In this document: positions 17,677 to 25,991 of the stretch, in pieces
How positions within the stretch are numbered: the stretch's first letter is position 1
Layout: each line of letters begins with the position of its first letter
Source: an uncultured Parabacteroides sp.
GTDB taxonomy: Bacteria > Bacteroidota > Bacteroidia > Bacteroidales > Tannerellaceae
Length of the DNA: 64,000 nt
Direction: 5' to 3'
Assembly (NCBI GenBank): GCA_900541965.1
Contig: UQLN01000023.1
Coordinates: 1 to 64,000 of the forward strand
Translations under genes and position numbers: made by a program
Notes under the pieces: generated by a model
What the model was told of the DNA's origin: nothing
Database searches by the model: none
Seen by the model: the letters and a program-made list of their open reading frames with translations, nothing else

Positions 17677-18690
17677 TTATTTTTTACTTGCCAATGGTAA
17701 GAATTCATTTTCAATGACTACATTTTTATACACATAATCATTACCGGCCTGAATATTTTCTAAAAGAATCTTCACAGCCTCAATACCCATTTTATCTATT
17801 TGCATTTTAGAGATACACATTTCCGGAGCTAATATGTCCAAAGCTCCTGTTTCATGAAAACAACCCAAATTAAAACGAGTATGATAATTTATATTATGAG
17901 TAATAAAATAACGAATCGCTTCCATTGCTAAATAATGAGTAGAGAAAAAGAAACCATCAACATCAGGTACTTCTTCAAAAAGATAATTTAGTTTATCAAT
18001 AATATCTGTTTTATAGCTCTGTCGATCAATAAAAACTTCAAGAGACAGATCGTGCACCAAACCCAATTCCTTTAAAGCACTTCGATACCCCTCTATCCGC
18101 TGCTTCATTACATAAAGATGCACATCTGTTGTTAACAATGCTATCTTCTTCGACCCCTTTTTTCCTAAATGATAAACTAAATCAAAACTACTGTCGCAAT
18201 TATTTACTATTACATAATTCGTTTTTATATTCGGATAATATCTATCCACTAAAACAAAAGGAAGTGAATCATTCAACAAAAAATCAATCCATTGCTTAAA
18301 AACCTTAGTTGGAGCGATTATAATTCCATCGACTTGCTTTGATTTCAAAGTCTTAACTAATTCATATTCCTTTTTTCCGTCTCCTTCTGAACTACACACA
18401 ACCAAAGCATATTTATTCCGTGCCGCTTCTAATTCTATTGCCTGAGCTAGACTTGCATAAAATGTATCTCCTAAAAAAGGAATAATTAACCCTATTGTGT
18501 TCGATGTACCTAAAGACAAGCTGCGAGCAAGCAGATTCGGGCGATAATTAACCGATTCCGCATATTCTTTCACGCGCTTAATCGTAGCTTCACTAAACCC
18601 TTTGGATTCTCCTTGTCCAGAAAGTATCCATGAGATAGTTGCTTTTGAAAGATTTAATGCTTGAGCTATGTCTTTAATTGAAACTTTCAT
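17677..18690 (-). CDS. LacI-family transcriptional regulator
   Basis: A 337-residue regulator. Residues 1-60 form the LacI helix-turn-helix and hinge (SIKDIAQALNLSKATISWIL, then NYRPNLLARSL). The rest is a periplasmic-binding-protein-like sugar sensor (GLIIPFLGDTFYASLAQAIE, and VDGIIIAPTKV). It precedes the frameshifted GH38 gene on the same strand with a 62-base gap. Operators with one consensus lie before its own gene, before the minus-strand operon and before the plus-strand GH38-GH92 pair. It therefore probably represses all three until a mannoside-derived inducer binds, and limits its own synthesis. Confidence 0.9.
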   Translation of the reverse strand: MKVSIKDIAQALNLSKATISWILSGQGESKGFSEATIKRVKEYAESVNYRPNLLARSLSLGTSNTIGLIIPFLGDTFYASLAQAIELEAARNKYALVVCSSEGDGKKEYELVKTLKSKQVDGIIIAPTKVFKQWIDFLLNDSLPFVLVDRYYPNIKTNYVIVNNCDSSFDLVYHLGKKGSKKIALLTTDVHLYVMKQRIEGYRSALKELGLVHDLSLEVFIDRQSYKTDIIDKLNYLFEEVPDVDGFFFSTHYLAMEAIRYFITHNINYHTRFNLGCFHETGALDILAPEMCISKMQIDKMGIEAVKILLENIQAGNDYVYKNVVIENEFLPLASKK

Positions 18691-18702
18691 TATAAAAGTT
18701 AT

Positions 18703-18720
18703 TTAAACGGTTCAAAAATA
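18703..18720 (-). promoter_or_regulatory. -7 box and overlapping operator of the lacI gene
   Basis: On the minus strand TATTTTTG (18713-18720) matches TAnnTTTG and overlaps the operator TTGAACCGTTTAA (18703-18715). A repressor bound here would cover the promoter, so autorepression is likely. Confidence 0.65.
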
Positions 18721-18884
18721 ATTATTAATTTACATAAAGCATCACCTCCTTTCTTTTTTAACTTTTTTTTAAAAAATGATATATGTATCAAACGGTCTTA
18801 CATCTCCTCCTCCATTTCACATATCACTCCATCTAACCGCAGAATAGAGTAACCAAAGCAGAGTAACGTTTCAAAATTCTAAAC

Positions 18885-19105
18885 TTGAAGTTTAATCATG
18901 AAATTAGAGAGGATTCAGGATCCGTTACGGATCATACCGAAATTCTTTTCCGGAAATATCCTGATATTAAGAAGGCCTATTACTTGAGTATACAGCTGGG
19001 CTTGATATACCACCAGGTAAAATTGGAAGATATTGCCTTTTTCTTATTCAGACTCGCCAATATTTATGCATAAAATTAAATTCCCTCAGGATTTCGGTAT
19101 GAGCC
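18885..19105 (+). pseudogene. fragment of an ISL3-type transposase
   Basis: A 62-codon frame (18885-19073) reads ILFRKYPDIKKAYYLSIQLG and LEDIAFFLFRLANIY. This matches, from memory, the C-terminal region of ISL3-family transposases of Bacteroidales (pattern ILF-x2-YPDI-x-KAY-x-LS). Everything before it is missing. An imperfect inverted repeat, GGATCATACCGAAATTC (18929-18945) and GGATTTCGGTATGAGCC (19089-19105), brackets the fragment and may be accidental. No intact ends or target duplications were found. Confidence 0.5.
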
Positions 19106-19118
19106 TAAAAAAGTAGGC

Positions 19119-19126
19119 TAACTTTG
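19119..19126 (+). promoter_or_regulatory. -7 box of the hydrolase-sigma operon
   Basis: TAACTTTG fits TAnnTTTG and lies 48 bases before the chosen ATG at 19174. Confidence 0.55.
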
Positions 19127-19173
19127 TAACATTTTCTTAGGCTTTGTATCTAAAGGAGAAAAAGACAGAAGTT

Positions 19174-20028
19174 ATGAAAATGATGTTCTTTAAATTAGGG
19201 TTGCTGTGGGTATTGTTATTTCCTCTATTAATTTCAATTAATGCACAGTCCTTTTCTGTGCGACGTATTGGTAATGGGAAACAAGCCGTTGTGCTGATTC
19301 CGGGATTTGCCTGTTCTGGCCAAGTATGGAACCAGACCGTTGATACCCTGCAAAGTAATTATAGTTGTTATGTTTTAACTATGCCTGGATTTTCCGGTGT
19401 TCCTCCCGAAGGAAATCCTTCCTTTAAGAATTGGGCAAAGAAAATTATTGATTTTATTCGTAAAGAAAACATTGAGAAACCTATACTGATTGGTCATAGT
19501 ATGGGTGGAGGTTTAGCACTTTATATAGCATCGACTAATACAGATTTAGTGAAAAGCATTGTGGTTGTAGATGCACTTCCCTGTCTGGCAGCTATCTATA
19601 ACCCCAATTTTCAAACTAAAAAGATCACGGCTGACGAGTTTGCGGAAGCTGAAGCCCGATTGCTTGGAATGAATGATGAGCTATTTAACAGGCAAGCCTA
19701 TATTAGTGCAACATCCCTTACGACCGATTCGCTTCGATACAACGACCTTGTCAAATGGAGTCTATTGTCTGACAGAAAGACTTATGCAAAAATGTATTGT
19801 GACTATTCTAATGTGGATTTAAGGTCTGCCATTACGCACATTTCTGTCCCTATATTAGTCTTATTGGAACATCCTTTTAAGAGAATAGCTCCTATAGTAG
19901 AGCAACAGTTTGGTAATTTGCCGACTTTGAGAATTGAATATGCGGAAAAAGGTTTACATTTCATCATGTTCGATGATTGGGAATGGTATATACACCAGTT
20001 AATTGACTTTTTAGATAAACAATCGTGA
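19174..20028 (+). CDS. alpha/beta hydrolase, exported
   Basis: A 284-residue protein starting at the ATG at 19174. The AGGAG before it and the -7 box at 19119 favour this over a TTG at 19144. A signal peptide (MMFFKLGLLWVLLFPLLISINAQ) is followed by an alpha/beta hydrolase fold. The nucleophile elbow is GHSMGG, the oxyanion region PGFACSGQVW, and the final His lies in EKGLHFIMFD. The substrate is unknown. Its stop overlaps the GTG start of an ECF sigma factor, so an exported hydrolase is translationally coupled to a sigma gene. Confidence 0.8.
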   Translation: MKMMFFKLGLLWVLLFPLLISINAQSFSVRRIGNGKQAVVLIPGFACSGQVWNQTVDTLQSNYSCYVLTMPGFSGVPPEGNPSFKNWAKKIIDFIRKENIEKPILIGHSMGGGLALYIASTNTDLVKSIVVVDALPCLAAIYNPNFQTKKITADEFAEAEARLLGMNDELFNRQAYISATSLTTDSLRYNDLVKWSLLSDRKTYAKMYCDYSNVDLRSAITHISVPILVLLEHPFKRIAPIVEQQFGNLPTLRIEYAEKGLHFIMFDDWEWYIHQLIDFLDKQS

Positions 20029-20495
20029 ATTTCGAGCAGCTATATAAAATATATTGGGATAAAGTTTTTAGACTATGTTTGGGCTATTTTAACGACCATG
20101 CTTTGGCTCAAGACTTGACACAAGATGTTTTTGTCCGTGTTTGGCAATATCTTCCAACTTTTAAAGGTGAATCGTCTGTGGGAACATGGATTTTCCGTAT
20201 CGTAACAAACATTTGTTTACGCCAAAGTGAACGTCAAAAAAGTTTTTCTCACACGACTATTCCCTTTGAGGTATCGGAAGAAGAATCCGTTGATAACTCC
20301 ATACAGGTTCAAGCTTTATATAAAGCCATAGCTGAGCTTCCCGAGATTGACCGCTTGATAATTTCGCTTTATCTTGAAGAAATGAAGCAATCAGAAATTT
20401 CAGAAATTATTGGTATTTCAGAAACGAATGTACGCGTACGGATACATCGAATTAAATCAACGTTAGCAAAAAAAATAAAGAAAAATGAAGAATGA
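20025..20495 (+). CDS. ECF-type RNA polymerase sigma factor
   Basis: A 156-residue sigma-70 family protein with only regions 2 and 4. Region 2 is LYKIYWDKVFRLCLGYF with DLTQDVFVRVWQ, which binds core polymerase and the -10 element. Region 4 is LPEIDRLIISLYLEEMKQSEIS with a helix-turn-helix (IGISETNVRVRIHRIK). The GTG start overlaps the preceding stop, and its end overlaps the next gene by 11 bases. That next gene encodes a membrane protein in the place where an anti-sigma factor is usually found. Confidence 0.9.
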   Translation: MNFEQLYKIYWDKVFRLCLGYFNDHALAQDLTQDVFVRVWQYLPTFKGESSVGTWIFRIVTNICLRQSERQKSFSHTTIPFEVSEEESVDNSIQVQALYKAIAELPEIDRLIISLYLEEMKQSEISEIIGISETNVRVRIHRIKSTLAKKIKKNEE

Positions 20496-21072
20496 CATAA
20501 ATATAAAGTCCTTATGGAAGGAACAACAGATACCTGCTGCCAATTTATCTTCTATTCAGAAAAAAGTTAAATGCTTCAAGCTACGCAGGATAGGAGAAGC
20601 ATTGGCAATAGTTATCCTTATGATATTGGTTATTGTCTTAGGACTGATTATTTGGATATGTTGGACTCCACAGTTGGTTACTACCCAAATAGGCATTATT
20701 CTATTGACCATCGGCTTCGCGCTGCCAATCCTATCATATAGCAGGCTGCTATATCTTTACTGTGGATTAAAAGAAGATTGTCCCAGTACAGATTATATCA
20801 ATAACCTTTTTGCTATAAAAAGACAAGAAAAAAGACAGCAACATATCGTTTTGACCTTGTACTTTTTACTCTTATCACTTGGATTCGGTCTTTATATTTA
20901 TGAATATACCTTCTATTGCTCATTTAATCTCGGAGTAATTTCATATGCAATTTTATTAGCATGGATTGCTTTGAACTGGTTTATATTCCGACCATATATG
21001 ATAAAAAAGCGTAATCGTCAGTTTGCAGATTTTATGAAATACATTGAAAAGCAGAAAAAACTATTAAAATAG
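20485..21072 (+). CDS. membrane protein of a sigma operon, possible anti-sigma factor
   Basis: A 195-residue protein. A cytoplasmic N-terminus of about 35 residues (NDINIKSLWKEQQIPAANLS) is followed by four predicted membrane helices in two pairs and a basic C-terminus. No zinc-binding anti-sigma HxxxCxxC motif is present. The N-terminal segment (SLWKEQQ) resembles the start of sigma-associated membrane proteins of Bacteroidales. Overlap with the sigma gene suggests they work together; the anti-sigma role is inference. Confidence 0.65.
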   Translation: MKNDINIKSLWKEQQIPAANLSSIQKKVKCFKLRRIGEALAIVILMILVIVLGLIIWICWTPQLVTTQIGIILLTIGFALPILSYSRLLYLYCGLKEDCPSTDYINNLFAIKRQEKRQQHIVLTLYFLLLSLGFGLYIYEYTFYCSFNLGVISYAILLAWIALNWFIFRPYMIKKRNRQFADFMKYIEKQKKLLK

Positions 21073-21145
21073 ATACTTGCTAGAATTTCGTACTGGGCCC
21101 GGCTACTTTCTTTCATAAGCCTACACGAAAAAATAAAATAGTAAA

Positions 21146-21181
21146 AACCGTTCAAATTATTTCTTAATAATTTAAACGGTT
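21146..21181. terminator. bidirectional terminator between convergent operons
   Basis: A 16-base-pair stem (21146-21161 with 21166-21181, one G-U type mismatch) with a four-base loop, ten bases from the stop of the NACHT gene and 73 from the stop of the sigma operon. T-rich flanks on both sides suit termination in both directions. Confidence 0.6.
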
Positions 21182-21190
21182 ATATTATAT

Positions 21191-23122
21191 CTATACAGAC
21201 CAATATAAATATCGAGGAAACTCATAATTACCAAAGTCATTTTCTGTTGTTTTCAATTTTCTAAAACAAATAAGTGATAAATGAGATTTTTTATTACACT
21301 GATTATCTATCACATAAAATTCTTCAATAAATTCTGCTAAATTCCTGCCAAACATGCTAATAATTAAATCTTCTAAACTGGATCTATTTTCTGTTAGGTT
21401 TGATAATTTCACAGAATCACGTGAAGATATAAATCTGTTTTTAGAAAATCCTTCTATCTTATTACATATTTTAGTGTAGACAGAGAGTAAAGCTATAATC
21501 AATATTGCATTACTCTCAAAATCAGGTTTTTCCAATTTAATCCGATTAAAAAATTTATTAAAAAAATCAGGTTCTACATTTTCTTTAAACATTATATTAA
21601 CCAATAAATCATATAAAAAAATAGAAGGTTCTGAAGATAATGCAACGGTAATTGCTAATTCATTCGGAATCTTTAACAAGTCAGAATATCTAAATCTATT
21701 AATATTACCAGCTCTTATAATATAATCAGCCACAAAATATTCTTGTATTGTCAAATGTGAAAATTCAAAATTATTGTATCCCGATTTAATAATAAGTCCG
21801 TTGTGAGTCTCTATTTCTTCAATAACATCTTCTGCCTCGTCGGCTGGAAGTTCTTTAAATTTGCTATTTATATCCTTGTATATTAAATATAAATCATTTT
21901 GATTAAAAACCTTACTATTATATTTTACAGTTAAATTAAATGCCATATTTGACAAAAACTCTCTTTTTCTTTCAACAGTAAAAGAAGAGTATTTAGTTTT
22001 TCTTTTTATTCCTTGTTGTTCATTCCATTCTTTCAGTACCAACTCTATTATTCGTTGATAAATCATTTTAGGTTTATCTGGTATTTCATTTGTTCTGCTA
22101 TAGATGGATGCCAATTGAGTTAATAATAAAGGGCGTGAATAAAAATCCTTATAGGGTGTTTTTTCATATAGTTCCTTAATAAACATTTTTGACAAACCAC
22201 TATCTTCAAACCATTTATCTGAAAATTCCCGTATCTGTAAATCGTTTAATTCGCTAATCTCATACACTGTAGTTTTTTCTAATAACAATTTATAATCAGC
22301 GCTACGAGATGTTAATATAAAATTAACATTATTAAGACTTGTTGTTAATTCTTTCAGTTCTGATATTACAAGCTGCTTAATATTTTCATCTATTATTTCA
22401 TCAAATCCATCTAAAATCAATAATATTTTCTGACTATCAAGAATACGAGGTATAATCCTTGAATTAATAAGTTTTTTAAGTTTTTCATCATCTTCTTTTG
22501 TCGTATTTATTCCGGGCGTTTTATCCTTCCCCACTCCAGTACCTTTTTTAATGATGTATTTTATATCAAATTTCAATCCAAAAATCTGAGACATCTTTTC
22601 AAAAATGCCACCACTTTGTGAATCATTTAAAATAGAATTAGATTTATTTAACTCTCTCAACCTGATTACTATAGGAACGGAGTATACATCACTAAGAAAA
22701 TCAGGATCCCTTAAAATAGAATTTATTATATATTTTACTGATGTTGTTTTCCCACTACCTGGTTGCCCCAAAATAACAATATTACTATTATTTTCTAAAA
22801 TAATTTCTTTTAACGGTCTTTTTCTTGTCAATTGAGAAATATTAAAATGTTCTTTACGAGGTTCAAGTAAAAGATCCAGATGAACATATCTTGAATTAAT
22901 ATCAGAATGATTATTGTGATTTTTGAATAAATCATCATATGCCCAATTTGAAGTCTTGATAACCTCTTCAATTATATTATCTTTCAAATCATTTTCTTCA
23001 GAAACCAATGTTGTTCTCTCTATATACTTTTTAGTAATAGATTTTATTTCTTCATATGTATCTTTTATAATGGTAGAAACTACTGAGTTTACTATTGACT
23101 TAACTAATACATTTTCCATCAT
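21191..23122 (-). CDS. NACHT-type STAND NTPase, candidate defence protein
   Basis: A 643-residue protein. An N-terminal helical region of about 110 residues has no recognised effector. The NACHT ATPase domain follows, with Walker A GQPGSGKTT (119-127), Walker B LLILDGFDEI (234-243), the sensor NFILTSRSADY and the NACHT helical part (LNDLQIREFSDKWF, then YSRPLLLTQLA). The C-terminal 170 residues are helical and unassigned, without obvious leucine-rich or TPR repeats. Bacterial NACHT proteins are known anti-phage sensors. The gene is visibly more AT-rich than its neighbours and lies 32 bases after an FRG-domain gene, which suggests an acquired two-gene system. Confidence 0.85.
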   Translation of the reverse strand: MMENVLVKSIVNSVVSTIIKDTYEEIKSITKKYIERTTLVSEENDLKDNIIEEVIKTSNWAYDDLFKNHNNHSDINSRYVHLDLLLEPRKEHFNISQLTRKRPLKEIILENNSNIVILGQPGSGKTTSVKYIINSILRDPDFLSDVYSVPIVIRLRELNKSNSILNDSQSGGIFEKMSQIFGLKFDIKYIIKKGTGVGKDKTPGINTTKEDDEKLKKLINSRIIPRILDSQKILLILDGFDEIIDENIKQLVISELKELTTSLNNVNFILTSRSADYKLLLEKTTVYEISELNDLQIREFSDKWFEDSGLSKMFIKELYEKTPYKDFYSRPLLLTQLASIYSRTNEIPDKPKMIYQRIIELVLKEWNEQQGIKRKTKYSSFTVERKREFLSNMAFNLTVKYNSKVFNQNDLYLIYKDINSKFKELPADEAEDVIEEIETHNGLIIKSGYNNFEFSHLTIQEYFVADYIIRAGNINRFRYSDLLKIPNELAITVALSSEPSIFLYDLLVNIMFKENVEPDFFNKFFNRIKLEKPDFESNAILIIALLSVYTKICNKIEGFSKNRFISSRDSVKLSNLTENRSSLEDLIISMFGRNLAEFIEEFYVIDNQCNKKSHLSLICFRKLKTTENDFGNYEFPRYLYWSV

Positions 23123-23154
23123 TTTCGTAATAGTTTTAATCTTATTATCAATAT

Positions 23155-23985
23155 CTATTGATATATTTCTTTAAGTTTTCGTGCATAATTTTCCATTTCT
23201 GGATATACAAATGATGTCGTAACTCCCATGAGTTCTAAATCTTTTTTTATTGTTTCTTTTTTGTATATTAATAATCTATCATTACCTCTTAATGGAAGCC
23301 ATGAAGAATCTATATCAGCCTTAATATTTTTTTCATTTTTAACACCGAACAATAAAAATGCACCCGATTGATTAATGATACGAGGATTATTCTGCTTGAC
23401 TTTCACACACAAAACTCTATTAATATCATTAGGTTCAATGATTTTTTGAAAATGAGGCTTTTCAAATCCTATTTGATGTAATAAAAGAGGTATATGTCCA
23501 TCTTCATTAAACTTTTCTTTCGGAAGTGTAGTATTACATTGAAAATTCTCATCACATTTCGCTATGTTTGCAAGAACAGAAACCGTATCACTGTCATAGT
23601 ATTTTATATCCTTCTTGGGTATCTTAAAAACAACGACTTCCCCATGTTTATTGTTTATTTCACTTACAGCAAAGTATAGGGCAATTAGGGGATTTAAAGT
23701 TAAATCTAATAATCTTGTAGGAAGAGAATAATGTTGCATCTTTACTAAATATTCTATTGCGGAACGACATTCCCTAAATTCTTCAGGGTTATGCGACACT
23801 AATTCCTTAAACAAAATATGTTCAGAATTGATTAAACTCGAACTTCGATAAATTGAAGGTTCAAGTTTGAATTTTGCAGCATCAGCATGTCCACGAAAAA
23901 AATAAATTGAATCATCGTCTTTTTTTAGTTGCCTAATTTCTCTTATAAAAGTCAAAAGTGATTGTATTTTCATAATTGTAATCAT
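23155..23985 (-). CDS. FRG-domain protein, partner of the NACHT protein
   Basis: A 276-residue protein with an FRG domain, named for its FRG motif. Here it reads IYFFRGHADAAKFKLEPSIYR near residue 27, then VKMQHYSLPTRLLDLTLNP and LIALYFAV, the usual second signature. The C-terminal part (GAFLLFGV, DSSWLPLRG) also fits the family. FRG domains are common in phage-defence loci; their biochemistry is little known. An ATG at 23973 is an alternative start. It is the first gene of the pair and AT-rich. Confidence 0.8.
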   Translation of the reverse strand: MITIMKIQSLLTFIREIRQLKKDDDSIYFFRGHADAAKFKLEPSIYRSSSLINSEHILFKELVSHNPEEFRECRSAIEYLVKMQHYSLPTRLLDLTLNPLIALYFAVSEINNKHGEVVVFKIPKKDIKYYDSDTVSVLANIAKCDENFQCNTTLPKEKFNEDGHIPLLLHQIGFEKPHFQKIIEPNDINRVLCVKVKQNNPRIINQSGAFLLFGVKNEKNIKADIDSSWLPLRGNDRLLIYKKETIKKDLELMGVTTSFVYPEMENYARKLKEIYQ

Positions 23986-24334
23986 TTACTTGTTTAGTAT
24001 TACAAAGTTAATCACAAAAAAAAATCAACAATAAAACATTGAATGTTTCTTCGCACATTTATACAAAAAAGTTTATTTCTCCTCCTTGCAACTATCGTTA
24101 TTATAAACATGAAAATCCGTTGAATCAACTGCAGAAAGCAATCTTCTACATCCACGCCACGATCAACAGACGCGTAGTTTCCGATTTTTCTTGTTGATTC
24201 ATATTGCAGGACAACTACTGTCCTATAACAAAATATCTGCGCCAAACCATTGTTTTACCGTGAATAAACATTTCCTTTGTAGGAAAGTGAATGTAAAAAT
24301 CTAAATTTAAACAAACTATACAGACACATTGGAT
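23986..24334. other. intergenic region between FRG gene and sialidase
   Basis: No credible gene. A 77-codon minus frame (24012-24245) has no recognisable family or good start. TTTCCT and AGGAAA (24271-24286) form a small inverted repeat 49 bases before the sialidase start, a possible regulatory site. Confidence 0.4.
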
Positions 24335-25495
24335 ATGAAAACATTCTACAAGACTTTATGTATATTTATTGTCAACTATTTGGTTATTACTCCTACTCTC
24401 TATGCACAAATATCTTTTGAAAAGAAAAATGAAGTAGCAGTCTTTATTTCAGGGGAGGAAGGTTATAAAAGTTTCCGCATTCCGGCAATTATCAGGATTC
24501 CCAATGGCGACCTGTTGGCTTTCTGCGAAGGACGTGTCGATCATGCCGGAGATTTCGGACATATCGATTTAGTAATGAAACGAAGCAAGGATTATGGCAA
24601 TAGCTGGAGTAAACTGCAAGTGGTAGCCCGCAACGGGAAACTGCAAGCCTGCAACCCCGCCCCTGTTTTAGATTTAATAGATTCCCGGTTTCCAGCTGGA
24701 AGATTATTCCTTTTTTATAATACGGGTAATGTTCCCGAAGCAGACATTTTATCCGGTAAGGGAGATAAACGGTGCTGGTTCATTACTTCTGTCGATGGAG
24801 GCGAATCATGGTCAGAACCGACAGACATAACCTCTTCTGTCAAGAAAGCGGGCTGGCGATATTATGCAAACACACCGGGCCATGCCATACAAATCCAGAA
24901 TGGCCCGTATAAAGGTAGAATTTATGTGGCAGCCAATCATTCCTTCGGAAATCCGCAGCCGTACGGGAAACACTATCAAGCCCATGGTTATTACACTGAC
25001 GATCACGGAAAAACATTCCATCTGAGTACAGACATAGCCTATGCCGGAAGTAATGAATCGATGGTTGCGGAACTAAGCAATGGAAAACTGATGATGAACA
25101 GCCGCAACCAGCAAGGTAACGTCAAAGCACGATTAATCAGTTTAAGTAACGATGGCGGCAAAACCTGGGAATCGCCTTATTTTGATCCGGTTTTGATTGA
25201 CCCTGTCTGCCAAGGCAGCATTCTTTCCCTGGGAGAACGGAATGGACAGACAATGTTAGCTTTTTGCAATGCAGCCGACACGCTCCACCGGAATAATCTT
25301 ACCTTACGTATCAGTTTTGATGAAGGGAAAAGCTGGATTAAGGATTTTCTTATTTATGGCAAAACACAGGATAAACAATCTATCGACTATGCTGCCTATT
25401 CCGATTTAGTCCAAATAGCAGACAAACAAATAGGTGTCCTTTATGAAAAAGATAACTACAAAACAATCGAATTTACAGCCATTAGCTTTAAGTAA
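24335..25495 (+). CDS. GH33 exo-sialidase (neuraminidase)
   Basis: A 386-residue secreted enzyme, starting at the ATG at 24335. It has a signal peptide (MKTFYKTLCIFIVNYLVITPTLYAQ), the sialidase FRIP motif (FRIPAI, with an arginine that binds the carboxylate), and five Asp boxes: SKDYGNSWS, SVDGGESWS, TDDHGKTFH, SNDGGKTWE and SFDEGKSW. These mark a six-bladed propeller that removes terminal sialic acids. It is short for a Bacteroidales sialidase and lacks the N-terminal carbohydrate-binding domain of larger relatives. It stands alone here, without transport or nan genes. Confidence 0.93.
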   Translation: MKTFYKTLCIFIVNYLVITPTLYAQISFEKKNEVAVFISGEEGYKSFRIPAIIRIPNGDLLAFCEGRVDHAGDFGHIDLVMKRSKDYGNSWSKLQVVARNGKLQACNPAPVLDLIDSRFPAGRLFLFYNTGNVPEADILSGKGDKRCWFITSVDGGESWSEPTDITSSVKKAGWRYYANTPGHAIQIQNGPYKGRIYVAANHSFGNPQPYGKHYQAHGYYTDDHGKTFHLSTDIAYAGSNESMVAELSNGKLMMNSRNQQGNVKARLISLSNDGGKTWESPYFDPVLIDPVCQGSILSLGERNGQTMLAFCNAADTLHRNNLTLRISFDEGKSWIKDFLIYGKTQDKQSIDYAAYSDLVQIADKQIGVLYEKDNYKTIEFTAISFK

Positions 25496-25547
25496 AGACA
25501 TCAAAATTTTCTTATTGCATTCAGGGACATTAAACTTATCCACGCAT

Positions 25548-25991
25548 TTACTTACGATTAGGCTTCCTCTTTATAAACAAAAGCCGCTCCATATCATTAA
25601 ATAAACTTGTATCTTTCAATTCAAACATCATCCACTTGCCATCATGGTAAGTAGTCGCACTATCATATACAGTCCGTACTTCTTCTGAAAAAGACTCCCG
25701 TTCACTCTCAAACTTTGCACGTTCATCTTTTCCCAATATAACCATAAATCCAAAAACATTTTCTTTTGCATACAAGGCACAAAGTGTTTTTCCACCTCTA
25801 CGGTATTTGTATTCATAAGTCCATGCTTTTCCTCCGGGATTCCAAAGCTGCTCCATTTCATATTTTTGCTCGATAAGCCGACAGAGCGACATCCATACCT
25901 CAAAAAGTTCCGTGCCGATTAAACTTTTCAGGACTTCGGGAGTTGGGGATTGAAATGATTGTTGCATATTCTCTTTGTTATTTATGTTCAT
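25548..25991 (-). CDS. DUF3788-type protein
   Basis: A 147-residue soluble protein, taking the ATG at 25991, which overlaps the TGA of the upstream gene (ATGA). A longer frame from 26024 would overlap that gene by 37 bases. Motifs include WNPGGKAWTYEYKYRRGGKT and YDSATTYHDGKWMMFEL, typical of DUF3788, a small family of unknown function with a YjbR-like look. It is translationally coupled to the acetyltransferase fusion. Confidence 0.7.
   Translation of the reverse strand: MNINNKENMQQSFQSPTPEVLKSLIGTELFEVWMSLCRLIEQKYEMEQLWNPGGKAWTYEYKYRRGGKTLCALYAKENVFGFMVILGKDERAKFESERESFSEEVRTVYDSATTYHDGKWMMFELKDTSLFNDMERLLFIKRKPNRK

Noticed and set aside
18885..19105. Complete insertion sequence
   Set aside because: Only about 60 codons of the transposase C-terminus remain, and the inverted repeats are short and imperfect.
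21146..21181. Possible fifth LacI operator (AACCGTTCAA with TTTAAACGGTT)
   Set aside because: It resembles the operator of the mannosidase regulon but forms a 16-base-pair hairpin between two convergent stop codons, which fits a bidirectional terminator better.
24012..24245. 77-codon minus-strand frame before the sialidase gene
   Set aside because: No recognisable family, unusual composition and no promoter; no transposase or other motif in any frame.
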